A DNA stretch of 64,000 nucleotides from Duodenibacillus sp964509205 (GCA_964509205.1 CAZDVW010000003.1:1-64000), one strand, 5' to 3'; counted from the stretch's first letter, positions 17,185 through 26,507 are shown. Notes: generated by a model from the sequence alone, not told the origin. Made by a program: numbers and translations.

Positions 17185-17501
17185 CACATACTCCCGTATA
17201 AAAAGTTAAAAAACACATCACACTCTCTTTGCAGAGTGCGGACTCAAAATTCAAGGGTAGCGATTATAGGACAAAACCGATGCGCAAGACAAATGATGAA
17301 ACAAGATCCTCACTTTTTTCTTCCAAAGTGAGGCATTTACAACATCGGCAATCCTTTGTGTGAGTGTCTCTGTGCCAACGATTTTTGCAATTTTCTCTTG
17401 CTACCTTTGCCCTTATTCGCATCATGGGACCGTACTTCCGGTGCAATCGCCTGAAAATCCGCTCACGCTAAAATAACCGCATTACACAAAACACCATCAT
17501 C
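17185..17501. other. Divergent intergenic region, rpmB / ispH
   Basis: This 317-nt gap holds the rpmBG promoter and leader on the minus strand and, presumably, the ispH promoter on the plus strand. Visible structures are CACTCT (17221-17226) with AGAGTG (17233-17238), which would fold in the rpmB leader, and a 9-bp inverted repeat CCTCACTTT (17309-17317) with AAAGTGAGG (17325-17333). I see no gene. Confidence 0.6.
17263..17292 (-). promoter_or_regulatory. Sigma-70-type promoter of rpmBG
   Basis: On the minus strand TTGTCT (17287-17292) and a perfect TATAAT (17263-17268) are 18 nt apart. The leader to the rpmB start is about 70 nt and contains a 6-bp hairpin. Confidence 0.65.
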
Positions 17502-18443
17502 ATGAAGATCCTTCTTGTAAGACCTCGAGGCTTTTGCGCCGGCGTGACGCGTGCGATTTCTGTCGTTGAACGAGCCCTTGCCATTTACGGCGCGCCGGTT
17601 TACGTTCACCATGAAATTGTGCACAACCGAACAATCGTCAAAACATTGCGGGAAAAAGGGGCTGTTTTCGTCGATTCGATTGACAACGTTCCGGACGGAG
17701 CGACGCTCATCTTTTCCGCCCACGGCGTTCCAAAGGAGATTGAACGGAAAGCGAGAAGTCGACCGCTGAAAATTTTTGATGCCACTTGTCCGCTCGTGAC
17801 GAAGGTGCATCGAGAAATTGCCAAAATGCATGCCCAGGGGCTTCCCATTGTCATCATCGGACACAAAGGCCATCCGGAAGTCGAAGGCGCCGTCGGACAA
17901 ATCCCCGACGGGATCTCCGTCATTGAGTCTGTCAAAGATGCCGAAAATCTTCCTCTCAACAACGGAAAACTTGCCTGCGTCACGCAAACAACAATTTCCA
18001 TTGACGACGCCTCTGCCGTTCTCAGTACGCTAAGACGCCGTTTCCCGGCTCTTGTTGAACCCAAAAAATCGGACATTTGCTATGCAACGCAATCTCGCCA
18101 AAATGCCGTCAAAGATCTTGCCGAGAAAGTGGACCTCATGCTGGTAATCGGCTCGGAAACCAGTTCAAATTCCAACCGATTAAAAGAAGTTGCCGAACGC
18201 TACGGCGCAAAGGCGTACTTGATTGAAAACGCCTCAGCTGTTGATCTGAGCTGGTTTGACGGTGTTGCAACCGTGGGCATCACAGCCGGAGCATCGGCAC
18301 CCGAGTTTCTTGTAAAGGATCTTGTTCTCTCTATGAAAAAGCTCTTTCCGGATTGCTCGGTCTGCGAACTGTCCGGCGATGAAGAGCAGTTTGCCTTTCC
18401 GATGCCGAAAGGGCTTTGGAAAGAGGATCTGCCGAAGGATTAA
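17502..18443 (+). CDS. ispH: 4-hydroxy-3-methylbut-2-enyl diphosphate reductase
   Basis: A 313-aa iron-sulfur enzyme, the last step of the MEP isoprenoid pathway, producing IPP and DMAPP. Cluster ligands C12 (RGFCAGV), C96 (DATCPLV) and C193 (DICYATQ) are present, and E126 in GHPEVEG is the proton relay. GSETSSNSNRL and AGASAPE complete the substrate site. The ogt-like gene starts 2 nt after its stop, so they share a transcript. The product feeds ispB further along the window. Confidence 0.97.
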   Translation: MKILLVRPRGFCAGVTRAISVVERALAIYGAPVYVHHEIVHNRTIVKTLREKGAVFVDSIDNVPDGATLIFSAHGVPKEIERKARSRPLKIFDATCPLVTKVHREIAKMHAQGLPIVIIGHKGHPEVEGAVGQIPDGISVIESVKDAENLPLNNGKLACVTQTTISIDDASAVLSTLRRRFPALVEPKKSDICYATQSRQNAVKDLAEKVDLMLVIGSETSSNSNRLKEVAERYGAKAYLIENASAVDLSWFDGVATVGITAGASAPEFLVKDLVLSMKKLFPDCSVCELSGDEEQFAFPMPKGLWKEDLPKD

Positions 18444-18445
18444 TT

Positions 18446-19000
18446 ATGTTTCGAACTTTTGCGTCCGACGACGTCAAGCGTCCCGTTGAAATTCCGGCTC
18501 CGTGGGGGACAATCATTTCCACTTTCGTTTATGACGAAATCTGGGAAATCGGCTTCAACACAGAGCCTCCGAAACCAAGCTCTTCGCCTTTTTCGGCAGA
18601 ATCATTCTGGATCGAAGCAATCCGCTCGACGCTGTCCGGTATTTCCCTTGACGAAGAGGTACTTGAATCCCTGTTTCGAACAAGACGCTGGAAGGGACTC
18701 TCCGCTTTCAGTCAGAAAGTCTTGCAAGTCATCGCAACCATTCCCTGCGGACAATTCAGAACATACCGAGAAATCGCCTCTGAAATCGGGATGACCGGTG
18801 CATCACAGGCTGTCGGACAAGTTTTGGCTCACAATCCTTTTCCAATTCTTATTCCTTGTCACCGCATTGTTTCCAAGGAAATGCTTGAAAAAATGGATAT
18901 CACAAACCCCAAAACTTTCGAAGGCTCCTCCTTCAGGGGTTCTCATGCATTTGCGCCGATTGGTGCTTGGTTGCGCCTGAACGATCTGGCGCATTCCTAA
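18446..19000 (+). CDS. Ogt-like DNA alkyltransferase with variant active site
   Basis: A 184-aa protein of the O6-alkylguanine-DNA alkyltransferase family. The PCHRI motif with acceptor C138 is intact and follows a winged-helix segment (TYREIASEIGMTGASQAVGQVLAHNP, in pieces at 106-131). Two things are odd. The usual ARAVG arginine finger reads SQAVG here, so the Arg is Gln at 121. The C-terminal lesion-binding loop, normally a Gly-rich GGYRWG-like segment soon after PCHRV, is replaced by an unrelated stretch. It may be a divergent repair enzyme or a damage-sensing relative. It is co-transcribed with ispH. Confidence 0.78.
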   Translation: MFRTFASDDVKRPVEIPAPWGTIISTFVYDEIWEIGFNTEPPKPSSSPFSAESFWIEAIRSTLSGISLDEEVLESLFRTRRWKGLSAFSQKVLQVIATIPCGQFRTYREIASEIGMTGASQAVGQVLAHNPFPILIPCHRIVSKEMLEKMDITNPKTFEGSSFRGSHAFAPIGAWLRLNDLAHS

Positions 19001-19046
19001 GATACGGGTCTAGCTTTATCAATCATCAATTTTTGGACATCAGACC

Positions 19047-19541
19047 ATGAGCAAATCAAAACACGAAAGTGCTACGCCGGCAACGGTTTGGCTCAAAGCC
19101 CGAGGCGTTCCCTACGAAGAGCACTCTTACGATTACGTCGAACATGGCGGAACACATGTCACTGCGCTCAGTCTTGGACTGGATGAACATTGCGTCATCA
19201 AAACTCTCATCATGGAAGATGAAAATTCAAAACCTCTCGTGATTCTCATGCACGGAGACAAAGAGGTATCGACAAAAAATCTCGCCCGACAAACAGGACG
19301 CAAATCGATCGCTCCCTGCACGCCGGAGCAAGCACAGCGAAATTCAGGCTATCAGGTTGGAGGAACTAGCCCCTTCGGGACCCGCAAAAAAATGCCTGTT
19401 TATGTCGAAAAATCCATTCTTTCCTTGGATAAAATTCACATCAACGGCGGAAGACGCGGCTTTATCATCACAATCAATCCCAACGTTCTGACAGAAAAGC
19501 TCGGAGCCATACCCGTTAACGTCGCTATCGTTAAAGATTGA
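19047..19541 (+). CDS. ybaK: Cys-tRNA(Pro)/Cys-tRNA deacylase
   Basis: A 164-aa member of the YbaK/ProX trans-editing family that clears mischarged Cys-tRNA(Pro). SYDYVEHGGTHVTAL, IKTLIM, LMHGDKEVSTKNLAR, GYQVGGTSPFGTRKKMPVYVE and NGGRRGF are typical YbaK stretches, including the catalytic Lys near 50. It stands alone in function here, 46 nt after the ogt-like gene and 10 nt before lolC. Confidence 0.92.
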   Translation: MSKSKHESATPATVWLKARGVPYEEHSYDYVEHGGTHVTALSLGLDEHCVIKTLIMEDENSKPLVILMHGDKEVSTKNLARQTGRKSIAPCTPEQAQRNSGYQVGGTSPFGTRKKMPVYVEKSILSLDKIHINGGRRGFIITINPNVLTEKLGAIPVNVAIVKD

Positions 19542-19551
19542 GCTCATTACG

Positions 19552-20808
19552 ATGAATTTGCCATTTGAACTACTCGTAGGATTACGTTACACAAAAGCAG
19601 GACGCCGCGGTCGTCGGAAAGACGGTTTCATGAGTTTTATCTCAGCTATCTCCGTTTCCTCAATTGCCCTCGGCGTTATGGCGCTCATCATCGTGCTTTC
19701 CGTCATGAACGGTTTTCAAAAAGAAGTACGCGATCGGATGCTTTCTGTTCTTTCTCATGCAGAAATCGTTCGCATCAACGGCGCCATCCCTGATTGGACA
19801 CAACTGGAAAAATCCCTTCTCTCCGACAAGCGCGTTGTCGCGTGTGCCCCCTACGTTTCTGGGCAAGGACTCATCAACTCGCGAGGAAACCTTCGAGGGG
19901 TAGCCGTTCGAGGAATCGATCCTACGATTGAACCTAAGGTCAGCGATGTTGCCAAAACCCTCGGAGAAAAAACGCTTTCCGAACTTCAAGCCGGAGAATT
20001 TGGTCTGATTATCGGAAGGGATCTTGCACGCCTTCTTCGAGTCAAAACCGGTGACAAAGTCACACTCGTCGTAGCCAAAGGCAATACGACGCCGGCAGGA
20101 TTTGTTCCTCGCATGAAACAAATGACGGTTAAAGCCGTGTTTCAATCGGGGCATTACGAGTTTGACAGCTCTTTGGCCTTTGCGCACCTTGATGATGTTG
20201 CAACGCTTTTCCGGACAGGTGGACCGACTGGAATTCGCATAAAACTCGCCAATATCGAGGACGCCCCTGCCGTTGCGCAAGACATCGCATCTAAACTTCC
20301 CTTTGATTACTATGCCTCGGACTGGACACAACAAAACAGAACATGGTTTGCGGCCGTTCAGGTTGAAAAAAGGATGATGGCAATTATTCTTTTCTTAATC
20401 GTTTTAGTCGGCTCGTTCGGTCTTGTTTCTACACTTGTGATGACCGTCACAGAAAAGCAGTCCGACATTGCCATTTTGCGAACTCTCGGAGCCTCTCCGA
20501 GATCGATCATGGCGATTTTCGTGATTCAAGGCACGATCGTTGGTTTTGTCGGTGTCTTGTTCGGTATCAGCCTCGGGCTTGCAATTGCCTGTAATCTTGA
20601 TGTCATTGTTCCGACTGTTGAACATCTGCTCGGCGTGGAATTCCTGCCCCGCGAAATTTATTACATCAGCCAAATGCCCAGTGATCCGAGAGCCTCCGAC
20701 ATTATTCCGATTGCATTAGTCAGTCTCGGTGCCAGTCTTCTGGCAACTCTTTATCCGTCTTGGCGAGCAGCCAAGACTCATCCAGCACAGGCATTGCGTC
20801 ATGAGTGA
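19552..20808 (+). CDS. lolC: Lipoprotein-releasing ABC transporter permease, LolC/LolE family
   Basis: A 418-aa inner-membrane subunit of the LolCDE complex that extracts mature lipoproteins for LolA. The N-terminal FELLVGLRYTKAGRR and first helix (about 28-55, ISVSSIALGVMALIIVLSVMNGF) are diagnostic. A periplasmic domain fills about 60-265, and three more helices (about 272-300, 318-345, 380-400) carry SDIAILRTLGAS, the FtsX-family coupling motif. Only one permease gene is next to lolD, suggesting a LolF-like homodimer or a second permease elsewhere. It overlaps lolD by 8 nt. Confidence 0.93.
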   Translation: MNLPFELLVGLRYTKAGRRGRRKDGFMSFISAISVSSIALGVMALIIVLSVMNGFQKEVRDRMLSVLSHAEIVRINGAIPDWTQLEKSLLSDKRVVACAPYVSGQGLINSRGNLRGVAVRGIDPTIEPKVSDVAKTLGEKTLSELQAGEFGLIIGRDLARLLRVKTGDKVTLVVAKGNTTPAGFVPRMKQMTVKAVFQSGHYEFDSSLAFAHLDDVATLFRTGGPTGIRIKLANIEDAPAVAQDIASKLPFDYYASDWTQQNRTWFAAVQVEKRMMAIILFLIVLVGSFGLVSTLVMTVTEKQSDIAILRTLGASPRSIMAIFVIQGTIVGFVGVLFGISLGLAIACNLDVIVPTVEHLLGVEFLPREIYYISQMPSDPRASDIIPIALVSLGASLLATLYPSWRAAKTHPAQALRHE

Positions 20809-21487
20809 AGCCATCTGCATCGAAAATCTTATAAAAACCTATGACGACGGATCTGGGATTCGTACCTCTGTTTTAAAAGGGGTCAGTTTTACGGTACAGT
20901 CAGGAGAAATCATCGCCGTCATCGGGGCTTCCGGATCCGGAAAAAGCACGTTGCTGCATGCCCTCGGCGGCCTAGACTCCGTTGACTCAGGAAAAATCCG
21001 AATTGCCGGATGCGATCTGTCGACCCTAACAGAATCAGAACGGGGAAAATTCAGGAATCAACACCTTGGATTTGTCTACCAATTTCATCATCTGCAACCG
21101 GAATTTACGGCCGTTGAAAACACCGCCATGCCCCTTCTTATTCGCCGAGTTCCTCGTGAAGAGGCTCTGAAAACTGCCGAAAAGCTTTTGTGCGATATCG
21201 GACTTGAAAACCGAACGGAACATCTTCCGAGCCAACTTTCCGGAGGCGAACGTCAACGAGTAGCCATTGCCAGAGCGATTGTCGGAAAACCAGACTGCAT
21301 TTTGGCCGACGAACCAACGGGGAACTTGGATGAAGAAACCGCCAAAAGCGTTTTCGATTGCTTTGTGCGGCTTGCTCACGACTTTAAAACAGCTGTTGTG
21401 ATCGTCACGCACGACAAATCGATTGCATCAGCCTGTGACCGAATCATTCAACTTGAAAACGGCTATATCAAGGAACTCAATCCCTAA
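20801..21487 (+). CDS. lolD: Lipoprotein-releasing ABC transporter ATPase
   Basis: The 228-aa cytoplasmic ATPase of the Lol exporter. Walker A GASGSGKST, Q-loop in FVYQFHHLQPEFTAVEN, signature LSGGERQR and Walker B ILADEPTGNLD are all intact. FHHLQPEFTAVEN is typical of LolD within the MacB-type ATPases. ATG 20801 lies inside the lolC tail (ATGAGTGA), showing translational coupling, and tatD begins at the very next base after its stop. Confidence 0.94.
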   Translation: MSEAICIENLIKTYDDGSGIRTSVLKGVSFTVQSGEIIAVIGASGSGKSTLLHALGGLDSVDSGKIRIAGCDLSTLTESERGKFRNQHLGFVYQFHHLQPEFTAVENTAMPLLIRRVPREEALKTAEKLLCDIGLENRTEHLPSQLSGGERQRVAIARAIVGKPDCILADEPTGNLDEETAKSVFDCFVRLAHDFKTAVVIVTHDKSIASACDRIIQLENGYIKELNP

Positions 21488-22306
21488 ATGGCATTCAGAC
21501 TGATTGATACGCATAATCACATTGACTCTGAGATATTTGACGCAGACAGATTCCAACTCGTCGAAACAGCGCGAGAAAAGGGCGTCGAGGATGCCCTTAT
21601 TTGTTCAGGCATTCCAGAGACTCTTGAAAAGACTCGTTTAGTCGCGCATCAAATCGGTTGGCACTATGCCCTCGGCGTTCATCCGCTTTACGTTGAAAGC
21701 GTGACAGATCCTGTCTCCTTCCTTGCTTCTTTGGAAAATCTCATACGGGAATCGCTTTCCGATCCCCTTTTTGCAGCCGTCGGAGAAATCGGTCTTGACG
21801 GTTTCGTTCCGGGAATCGACAAGACAAAAATGCTTTTCCTTTTTAGAGAACAGCTTCGAATCGCTCGCAAATACGCCCTGCCCGTAAGCGTTCACGCTCG
21901 GCATGCCGTTGATGCGGTTTCCAAAGAACTGGCAACTTTCGGGATCAGCCGCGGAGCTGTTCACGCTTTTAACGGTTCTGTGCAACAAGCCGCTCGCTTA
22001 ACCGGTCTCGGACTCAAACTTGGATTCGGCGGAGCGCTCACCTATACGGGAAGCCTTCGAATTCGGCGCATCTTTCAGAGTCTCTCGGATACAGATTTTG
22101 TTTTAGAAACGGATGCCCCCGACATGCCCGGACAACACAGGCGCAATGCGTCAGACAAGAGAACGCATCCTTCTGATATTGAGGCAACCCTTTTATGTGC
22201 CTCAGAACTGAGAAAAACATCGCCGGAGAACCTTGCACGGCATGCGACTGAAAACTCCACACATGCATTTCCGAAATTAGGAAACTTTAAACCGCAGTTT
22301 TTTTAA
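21488..22306 (+). CDS. tatD: TatD-family metal-dependent DNase
   Basis: A 272-aa TIM-barrel hydrolase. The first metal motif THNHID, AVGEIGLDG with the Glu ligand, VHARHA, VHAFNG and LETDAPDMP with the final Asp fit TatD/YcfH proteins, which act as 3'-5' exonucleases in DNA repair. The gene starts directly on the base after lolD and likely belongs to the lolCD operon, a common arrangement in beta-proteobacteria being lolCDE followed by tatD-type genes. Confidence 0.88.
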   Translation: MAFRLIDTHNHIDSEIFDADRFQLVETAREKGVEDALICSGIPETLEKTRLVAHQIGWHYALGVHPLYVESVTDPVSFLASLENLIRESLSDPLFAAVGEIGLDGFVPGIDKTKMLFLFREQLRIARKYALPVSVHARHAVDAVSKELATFGISRGAVHAFNGSVQQAARLTGLGLKLGFGGALTYTGSLRIRRIFQSLSDTDFVLETDAPDMPGQHRRNASDKRTHPSDIEATLLCASELRKTSPENLARHATENSTHAFPKLGNFKPQFF

Positions 22307-22418
22307 AACTCATCACGCCATTTACCCTTGAGATCCGTAGAATTGTCCTTGAATCTCAGTTCTGCGCGGTCGTTCCTCTCGCGCCTGGGAATTCTGATCT
22401 GCATTTGAGGAGTCGTAC

Positions 22419-24470
22419 ATGTCGAAATACCCAACACAAAACCTGCGTACAGTTGCTTTCGTCGGTCACGGCGGTAGCGGAAAAACCTCTCTTATCGAAG
22501 CGATGCTGATGCGTGCCGGAGCCATTTCCGAGTGCGGCAGCATTGAAAAAGGCACAACCGTTTGCGACAGCGATCCTCAAGAAAAACAAGTCGGACACTC
22601 TCTGCGTCTGGCCGTGGCACACATGGACACAGAGAAACTGGGGCTCGATCCGGTTCGCATTCATGTGATTGACACGCCGGGATATCCTGACTACATCGGT
22701 CAATCGCTTCCGGCTCTGGATGCGGCCAAAACGGCTGTTGTCGTCGTTGACGCCACAAAGGGCGTTGAACTGATGACGGAACGCATGATGACCTGGGCCG
22801 AAAAACGCGGTCTTTGCCGCATGATCGTCGTCAACAAAATTGACGTTCCCGGCGTCGATCTGATGGGAGTTCTCTCGCAGTTACGACTGACTTTCGGCGA
22901 TGCCGTCATCCCGCTTAACCTGCCGACGAAAGGCATGACGCACGTCATCGACTGCTACAACACGGAAGAAGGCGAAAGCGACATTATGAGCGTTTCAGAT
23001 GTTCACCGCGCCTTCATCGAACGCGTTGTTGAAGTTGACGACGCCACAATGGAACGTTACCTGGAAGAAGGCGAAGCCGATCCTGCCAGCCTCCATGCCC
23101 CGATTACAAAGGCTTTGCGAGAAGGACATATTATCCCTGTCTGCTTCACGAGTGCGAAGAATCTTATCGGCATCCGGGACTTCATGAAAGTCATCATTCG
23201 TCACCTTCCCTCGCCTGCCGAAGCGAATGTTTCCCTTTTCGAAAAACGCGACGGAACTCCAATTACCACAGAACCGTCCTCTCAGATGCCGGTTCTTGCG
23301 CACGTCTTTAAGATCATCAGCGACCCCTTCGTCGGAAAGATCGGCATCTTCCGCGTCCATCAAGGTCAAATTAAACCGGGATCAACGCTTTATATCGATG
23401 ATTCCAGAAAGCCCATCAAAGTTAATAAACCCATGATTCTGCAGGGCAAGGAAACATCCGAAACCGATGAACTGAATCCGGGAGACATTGGTGCGCTTAA
23501 CAAGATCGACGATATGCACTACGGTGCGATCCTGCACTCGAGCATTTTGGACTTTGACGTACGCATGCATCCCATGGACTTTCCTCAACCCATGTTTGGT
23601 CTTGATCTAACCCCTTCCAGACGCGGTGATGAAAGCCGCATGAGTGATGTTCTTGGAAAGATGATCGCGGAAGATCCGACGCTTAAAACGGCTACGGATA
23701 CCGTACTGAACAAAACAATGCTTCAGGGGCTTTCCGAATTGCACCTGCGTACCGTACTCGAACGGATGAAAGCACAATTCAACTTAGAAGTTGAGACAAA
23801 CGCTCCCTCTGTTCCTTACCGTGAGACGATCAGCGGGAAAGCTGAAGGCCATGCCCGCCATAAGAAACAATCAGGCGGTGCGGGGCAGTTCGGTGAAGTG
23901 TATTTGCGCGTCGAACCACTGGCGCGCGGCGAGGGCTTCCAGTTCGTTGATGAGGTCAAGGGAGGCGCTATTCCGTTTAACTTCATCCCGGCTGTTGAAA
24001 AGGGCGTACGCGAAGTCCTTGACCAAGGATTTATCGCCGGTTATCCGATGCAGGACGTGAAGGTCACTGTTTACGACGGAAAATCTCATCCTGTCGACAG
24101 CAAAGAAGTCGCCTTTGTCAGCGCAGGGCGAAAAGCCATGTTGGATGCCGTTGCCAAAGCCGCTCCAACGCTCCTTGAACCCATCGTAAAACTGACAATC
24201 ACGGCTCCAACCCTTTCTTTGGGAGACATTGCAGGCGATCTTGCAAGTCGGCGCGGCCAAGTCATCAATACGACATCCACCAGTTCGACGTCGATGGAAA
24301 TCCTGGCAATTCTTCCGCTGGCTGAAATGGACGGCTATGCCGCACGCCTTAATGCAATCACACAAGGTGCAGCCGTATTTACGGCTGAATTCCATTCCTA
24401 TCAGCCTGCACCGACTCAAAAACAAGAAGAACTTGCAGGAAAATACCATCGGAAGGACGAGGATGATTAA
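22419..24470 (+). CDS. EF-G-like translational GTPase (FusA2 type)
   Basis: A 683-aa five-domain GTPase related to elongation factor G but distinct from the main FusA. P-loop GHGGSGKTS, G3 motif DTPGYPDY and G4 motif NKID are present. Domain II is at about 295-375, domain IV contains GGAGQFGEVYLRVEPL, and domain V ends with the MEILAILPLAEM segment. The G2 region (GTTVCDSDPQEKQVGHSL) differs from canonical EF-G, as in the FusA2/EF-G type II group, which often lacks normal translocase activity. It is monocistronic, with GAGGAG 10 nt upstream. Confidence 0.85.
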   Translation: MSKYPTQNLRTVAFVGHGGSGKTSLIEAMLMRAGAISECGSIEKGTTVCDSDPQEKQVGHSLRLAVAHMDTEKLGLDPVRIHVIDTPGYPDYIGQSLPALDAAKTAVVVVDATKGVELMTERMMTWAEKRGLCRMIVVNKIDVPGVDLMGVLSQLRLTFGDAVIPLNLPTKGMTHVIDCYNTEEGESDIMSVSDVHRAFIERVVEVDDATMERYLEEGEADPASLHAPITKALREGHIIPVCFTSAKNLIGIRDFMKVIIRHLPSPAEANVSLFEKRDGTPITTEPSSQMPVLAHVFKIISDPFVGKIGIFRVHQGQIKPGSTLYIDDSRKPIKVNKPMILQGKETSETDELNPGDIGALNKIDDMHYGAILHSSILDFDVRMHPMDFPQPMFGLDLTPSRRGDESRMSDVLGKMIAEDPTLKTATDTVLNKTMLQGLSELHLRTVLERMKAQFNLEVETNAPSVPYRETISGKAEGHARHKKQSGGAGQFGEVYLRVEPLARGEGFQFVDEVKGGAIPFNFIPAVEKGVREVLDQGFIAGYPMQDVKVTVYDGKSHPVDSKEVAFVSAGRKAMLDAVAKAAPTLLEPIVKLTITAPTLSLGDIAGDLASRRGQVINTTSTSSTSMEILAILPLAEMDGYAARLNAITQGAAVFTAEFHSYQPAPTQKQEELAGKYHRKDEDD

Positions 24471-24521
24471 TTTTTCTTTCACTGCTGGACAATCCCTTCA
24501 TAAAGGAAGGATTTACGATTT

Positions 24522-25085
24522 ATGAACACATCCAAATGCGTTGTCAGTGCTCTCGGCGTTGATGAGCCCGGAGTCGTTGCGACCCTGTGCAAAACGCTGA
24601 CTGCTGCGCACTGCAATATTTCAGAAATGACTCAGTCGAATCTGCACAATCAATTTGCCAGTCTTTTCATCATCGAAAAGCCGTCAGAACTCGACAATGA
24701 GGAATTAAAAAACAAACTCTGCTCTGCGCTAAAGACGGCCGGTCTTCACGTGACAGCTCGTGTTTGGGATCCTGATGTTTCTCCCTCTTCCAAGGTTTCT
24801 TCAACTGAACCTTTTGTCATCAGCGTTTACGGCGGCGACCGAAACGATATCGTCGGAACTTTTGCCTCGATATTTGCCGAAGAAAAAATCAATATCGAAG
24901 ACTTGCGAGCTCTGCAACCTGAACCCGGCGAATTCATGATTGTCTATGAAGTTCTCGTGCCGACCAATTCTGACGTTCCTGCCGTTCACGCAAAATTGCT
25001 CTCACAGGCTAAACGCATGGGACTTAATCTCACAATGCAACACCGAGATATTTTCGAAGCCATTCACCGCGTCCAAGTCGTTTAG
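24522..25085 (+). CDS. Double ACT-domain protein, GcvR-like
   Basis: A 187-aa cytoplasmic protein with two ACT domains, about 6-75 (SALGVDEPGVVATLCKTL) and 95-170 (SVYGGDRNDIVGTFASIF). Such GcvR-type proteins bind amino acids and act through partner proteins. The gene lies 9 nt before the UPF0210 gene; in many bacteria a short ACT protein (UPF0237) directly precedes UPF0210, so this two-ACT version probably fills the same partner role. GAAGGA sits ahead of the ATG. Confidence 0.82.
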   Translation: MNTSKCVVSALGVDEPGVVATLCKTLTAAHCNISEMTQSNLHNQFASLFIIEKPSELDNEELKNKLCSALKTAGLHVTARVWDPDVSPSSKVSSTEPFVISVYGGDRNDIVGTFASIFAEEKINIEDLRALQPEPGEFMIVYEVLVPTNSDVPAVHAKLLSQAKRMGLNLTMQHRDIFEAIHRVQVV

Positions 25086-25094
25086 GAGAAGAGC

Positions 25095-26468
25095 ATGCTG
25101 ACAGAACGTGAAGTTATTTCTACCATTAACATGCTCCGAAGCGAGCACTTAGATGTCCGAACCGTCACACTCGGCATCAACTTGTTTGATTGCGCAAGCG
25201 ACAATTTCTCCACTTTTGAAAAAAAAGTTCGGACCAAAATTGCACGTTACGCAGGAAAACTCGTTGACACGTGCAACGCCGTCGGTGACCGCTACGGCAT
25301 TCCCGTCGTCAACAAACGCATTTCAGTGAGTCCGATCGGAACTGTCGGAGCCGCATTCACGCGCGATGAGATGGTAAAAGCCTGCCGTGTACTCGATGAT
25401 GCGGCCAAAGAAGTCGGAGTGGATTTCTTAGGCGGCTTTGGTGCTCTTGTTGAAAAAGGCATCACGCCGGGAGAAAGGAACCTGATCGACGCCCTTCCGG
25501 AGGCGCTGACAACCACTGATCGGATCTGTTCATCAATCAACGTCGGATCCACACGTTCCGGCATTAACATGGATGCCGTCGCCTTAATGGGGAAACGCAT
25601 TCTTGACGTAGCGGCGGCAAGTTCTGATCGTGACGGAATCGGTTGCGCCAAACTCGTCGTCTTCTGCAACATCCCGCAGGACGTTCCCTTCATGGCAGGA
25701 GCCTATCTGGGGGTCGGGGAACCGGACGTTGTGATCGATGTCGGCGTCTCTGGTCCCGGCGTCGTCAACAAGGCTTTGGAGCGAGCGATTGAGCATGCCG
25801 GAAGAAAACTCACGCTTTCCGAAATTGCTGAAGTCATTAAGCAAACAGCCTACAAAGTGACAAAGGTTGGCGAATTGATCGGACGGGACGTTGCAGAACG
25901 CATGGCAATCCCCTACGGCGTTGCCGACCTTTCTTTGGCGCCGACACCTGCCGTCGGCGACAGCGTCGGAGAAATCTTTCAAACACTGGGGCTTTCTTCC
26001 ATCGGAGCCCCCGGTTCGACAGCCGTGCTCGCAATGCTCAATGATGCCGTGAAAAAAGGCGGCGTCTTTGCTTCAAGTCATGTCGGCGGTCTTTCCGGCG
26101 CCTTCATTCCGGTCAGCGAAGACAGTGCAATTGAGGCGGCTGCACGCTCGGGAGCACTCACGCTTGAGAAACTCGAAGCCATGACCTGCGTATGCTCCGT
26201 CGGACTCGATATGATTGCTGTTCCAGGCGACACACCGGCAGAAACAATCGCCGGTTTAATTGCCGACGAAGCCGCCATTGGTATGATTAACTCAAAAACA
26301 ACAGCTGTACGTATCATCCCAGTTCCTGGGAAAACCATTGGCGAGAAGGCTGTTTTCGGAGGACTTCTCGGAGAGGCGAGCATTATCCGTGTTCCCCAGG
26401 GAAACTCCGAACGCTTTATCCAATTCGGCGGACGGATTCCTGCCCCGATTCACAGTTTGCGCAATTAA
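25095..26468 (+). CDS. UPF0210 (DUF711) family protein
   Basis: A 457-aa protein of the UPF0210 family, distantly related to glycyl-radical/PFL-like barrels. NKRISVSPIG, GFGALVEKG, NVGSTRSGINMDAVALMG, VVIDVGVSGPGVV and SSHVGGLSGAFIPVSED are typical of the family. The conserved short ACT neighbour and the glycine-rich barrel suggest an amino-acid-sensing or redox-metabolic role, but no reaction is established. It has an AGGAGAAGAG ribosome site and is followed by the Usp gene after 39 nt. Confidence 0.85.
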   Translation: MLTEREVISTINMLRSEHLDVRTVTLGINLFDCASDNFSTFEKKVRTKIARYAGKLVDTCNAVGDRYGIPVVNKRISVSPIGTVGAAFTRDEMVKACRVLDDAAKEVGVDFLGGFGALVEKGITPGERNLIDALPEALTTTDRICSSINVGSTRSGINMDAVALMGKRILDVAAASSDRDGIGCAKLVVFCNIPQDVPFMAGAYLGVGEPDVVIDVGVSGPGVVNKALERAIEHAGRKLTLSEIAEVIKQTAYKVTKVGELIGRDVAERMAIPYGVADLSLAPTPAVGDSVGEIFQTLGLSSIGAPGSTAVLAMLNDAVKKGGVFASSHVGGLSGAFIPVSEDSAIEAAARSGALTLEKLEAMTCVCSVGLDMIAVPGDTPAETIAGLIADEAAIGMINSKTTAVRIIPVPGKTIGEKAVFGGLLGEASIIRVPQGNSERFIQFGGRIPAPIHSLRN

Positions 26469-26507
26469 ACGGCGTCAACAAAACTATCGGAAAGGAGAGG
26501 CTACTCT

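Noticed and set aside
18416..18445. Earlier start for the ogt-like gene at 18416
   Set aside because: It would overlap ispH by 28 nt and adds residues without homology; ATG 18446 follows the ispH stop by 2 nt.
23871..24482. 203-aa minus-strand frame inside the EF-G-like gene
   Set aside because: Antisense shadow of domains IV and V; no ribosome site and no family match.
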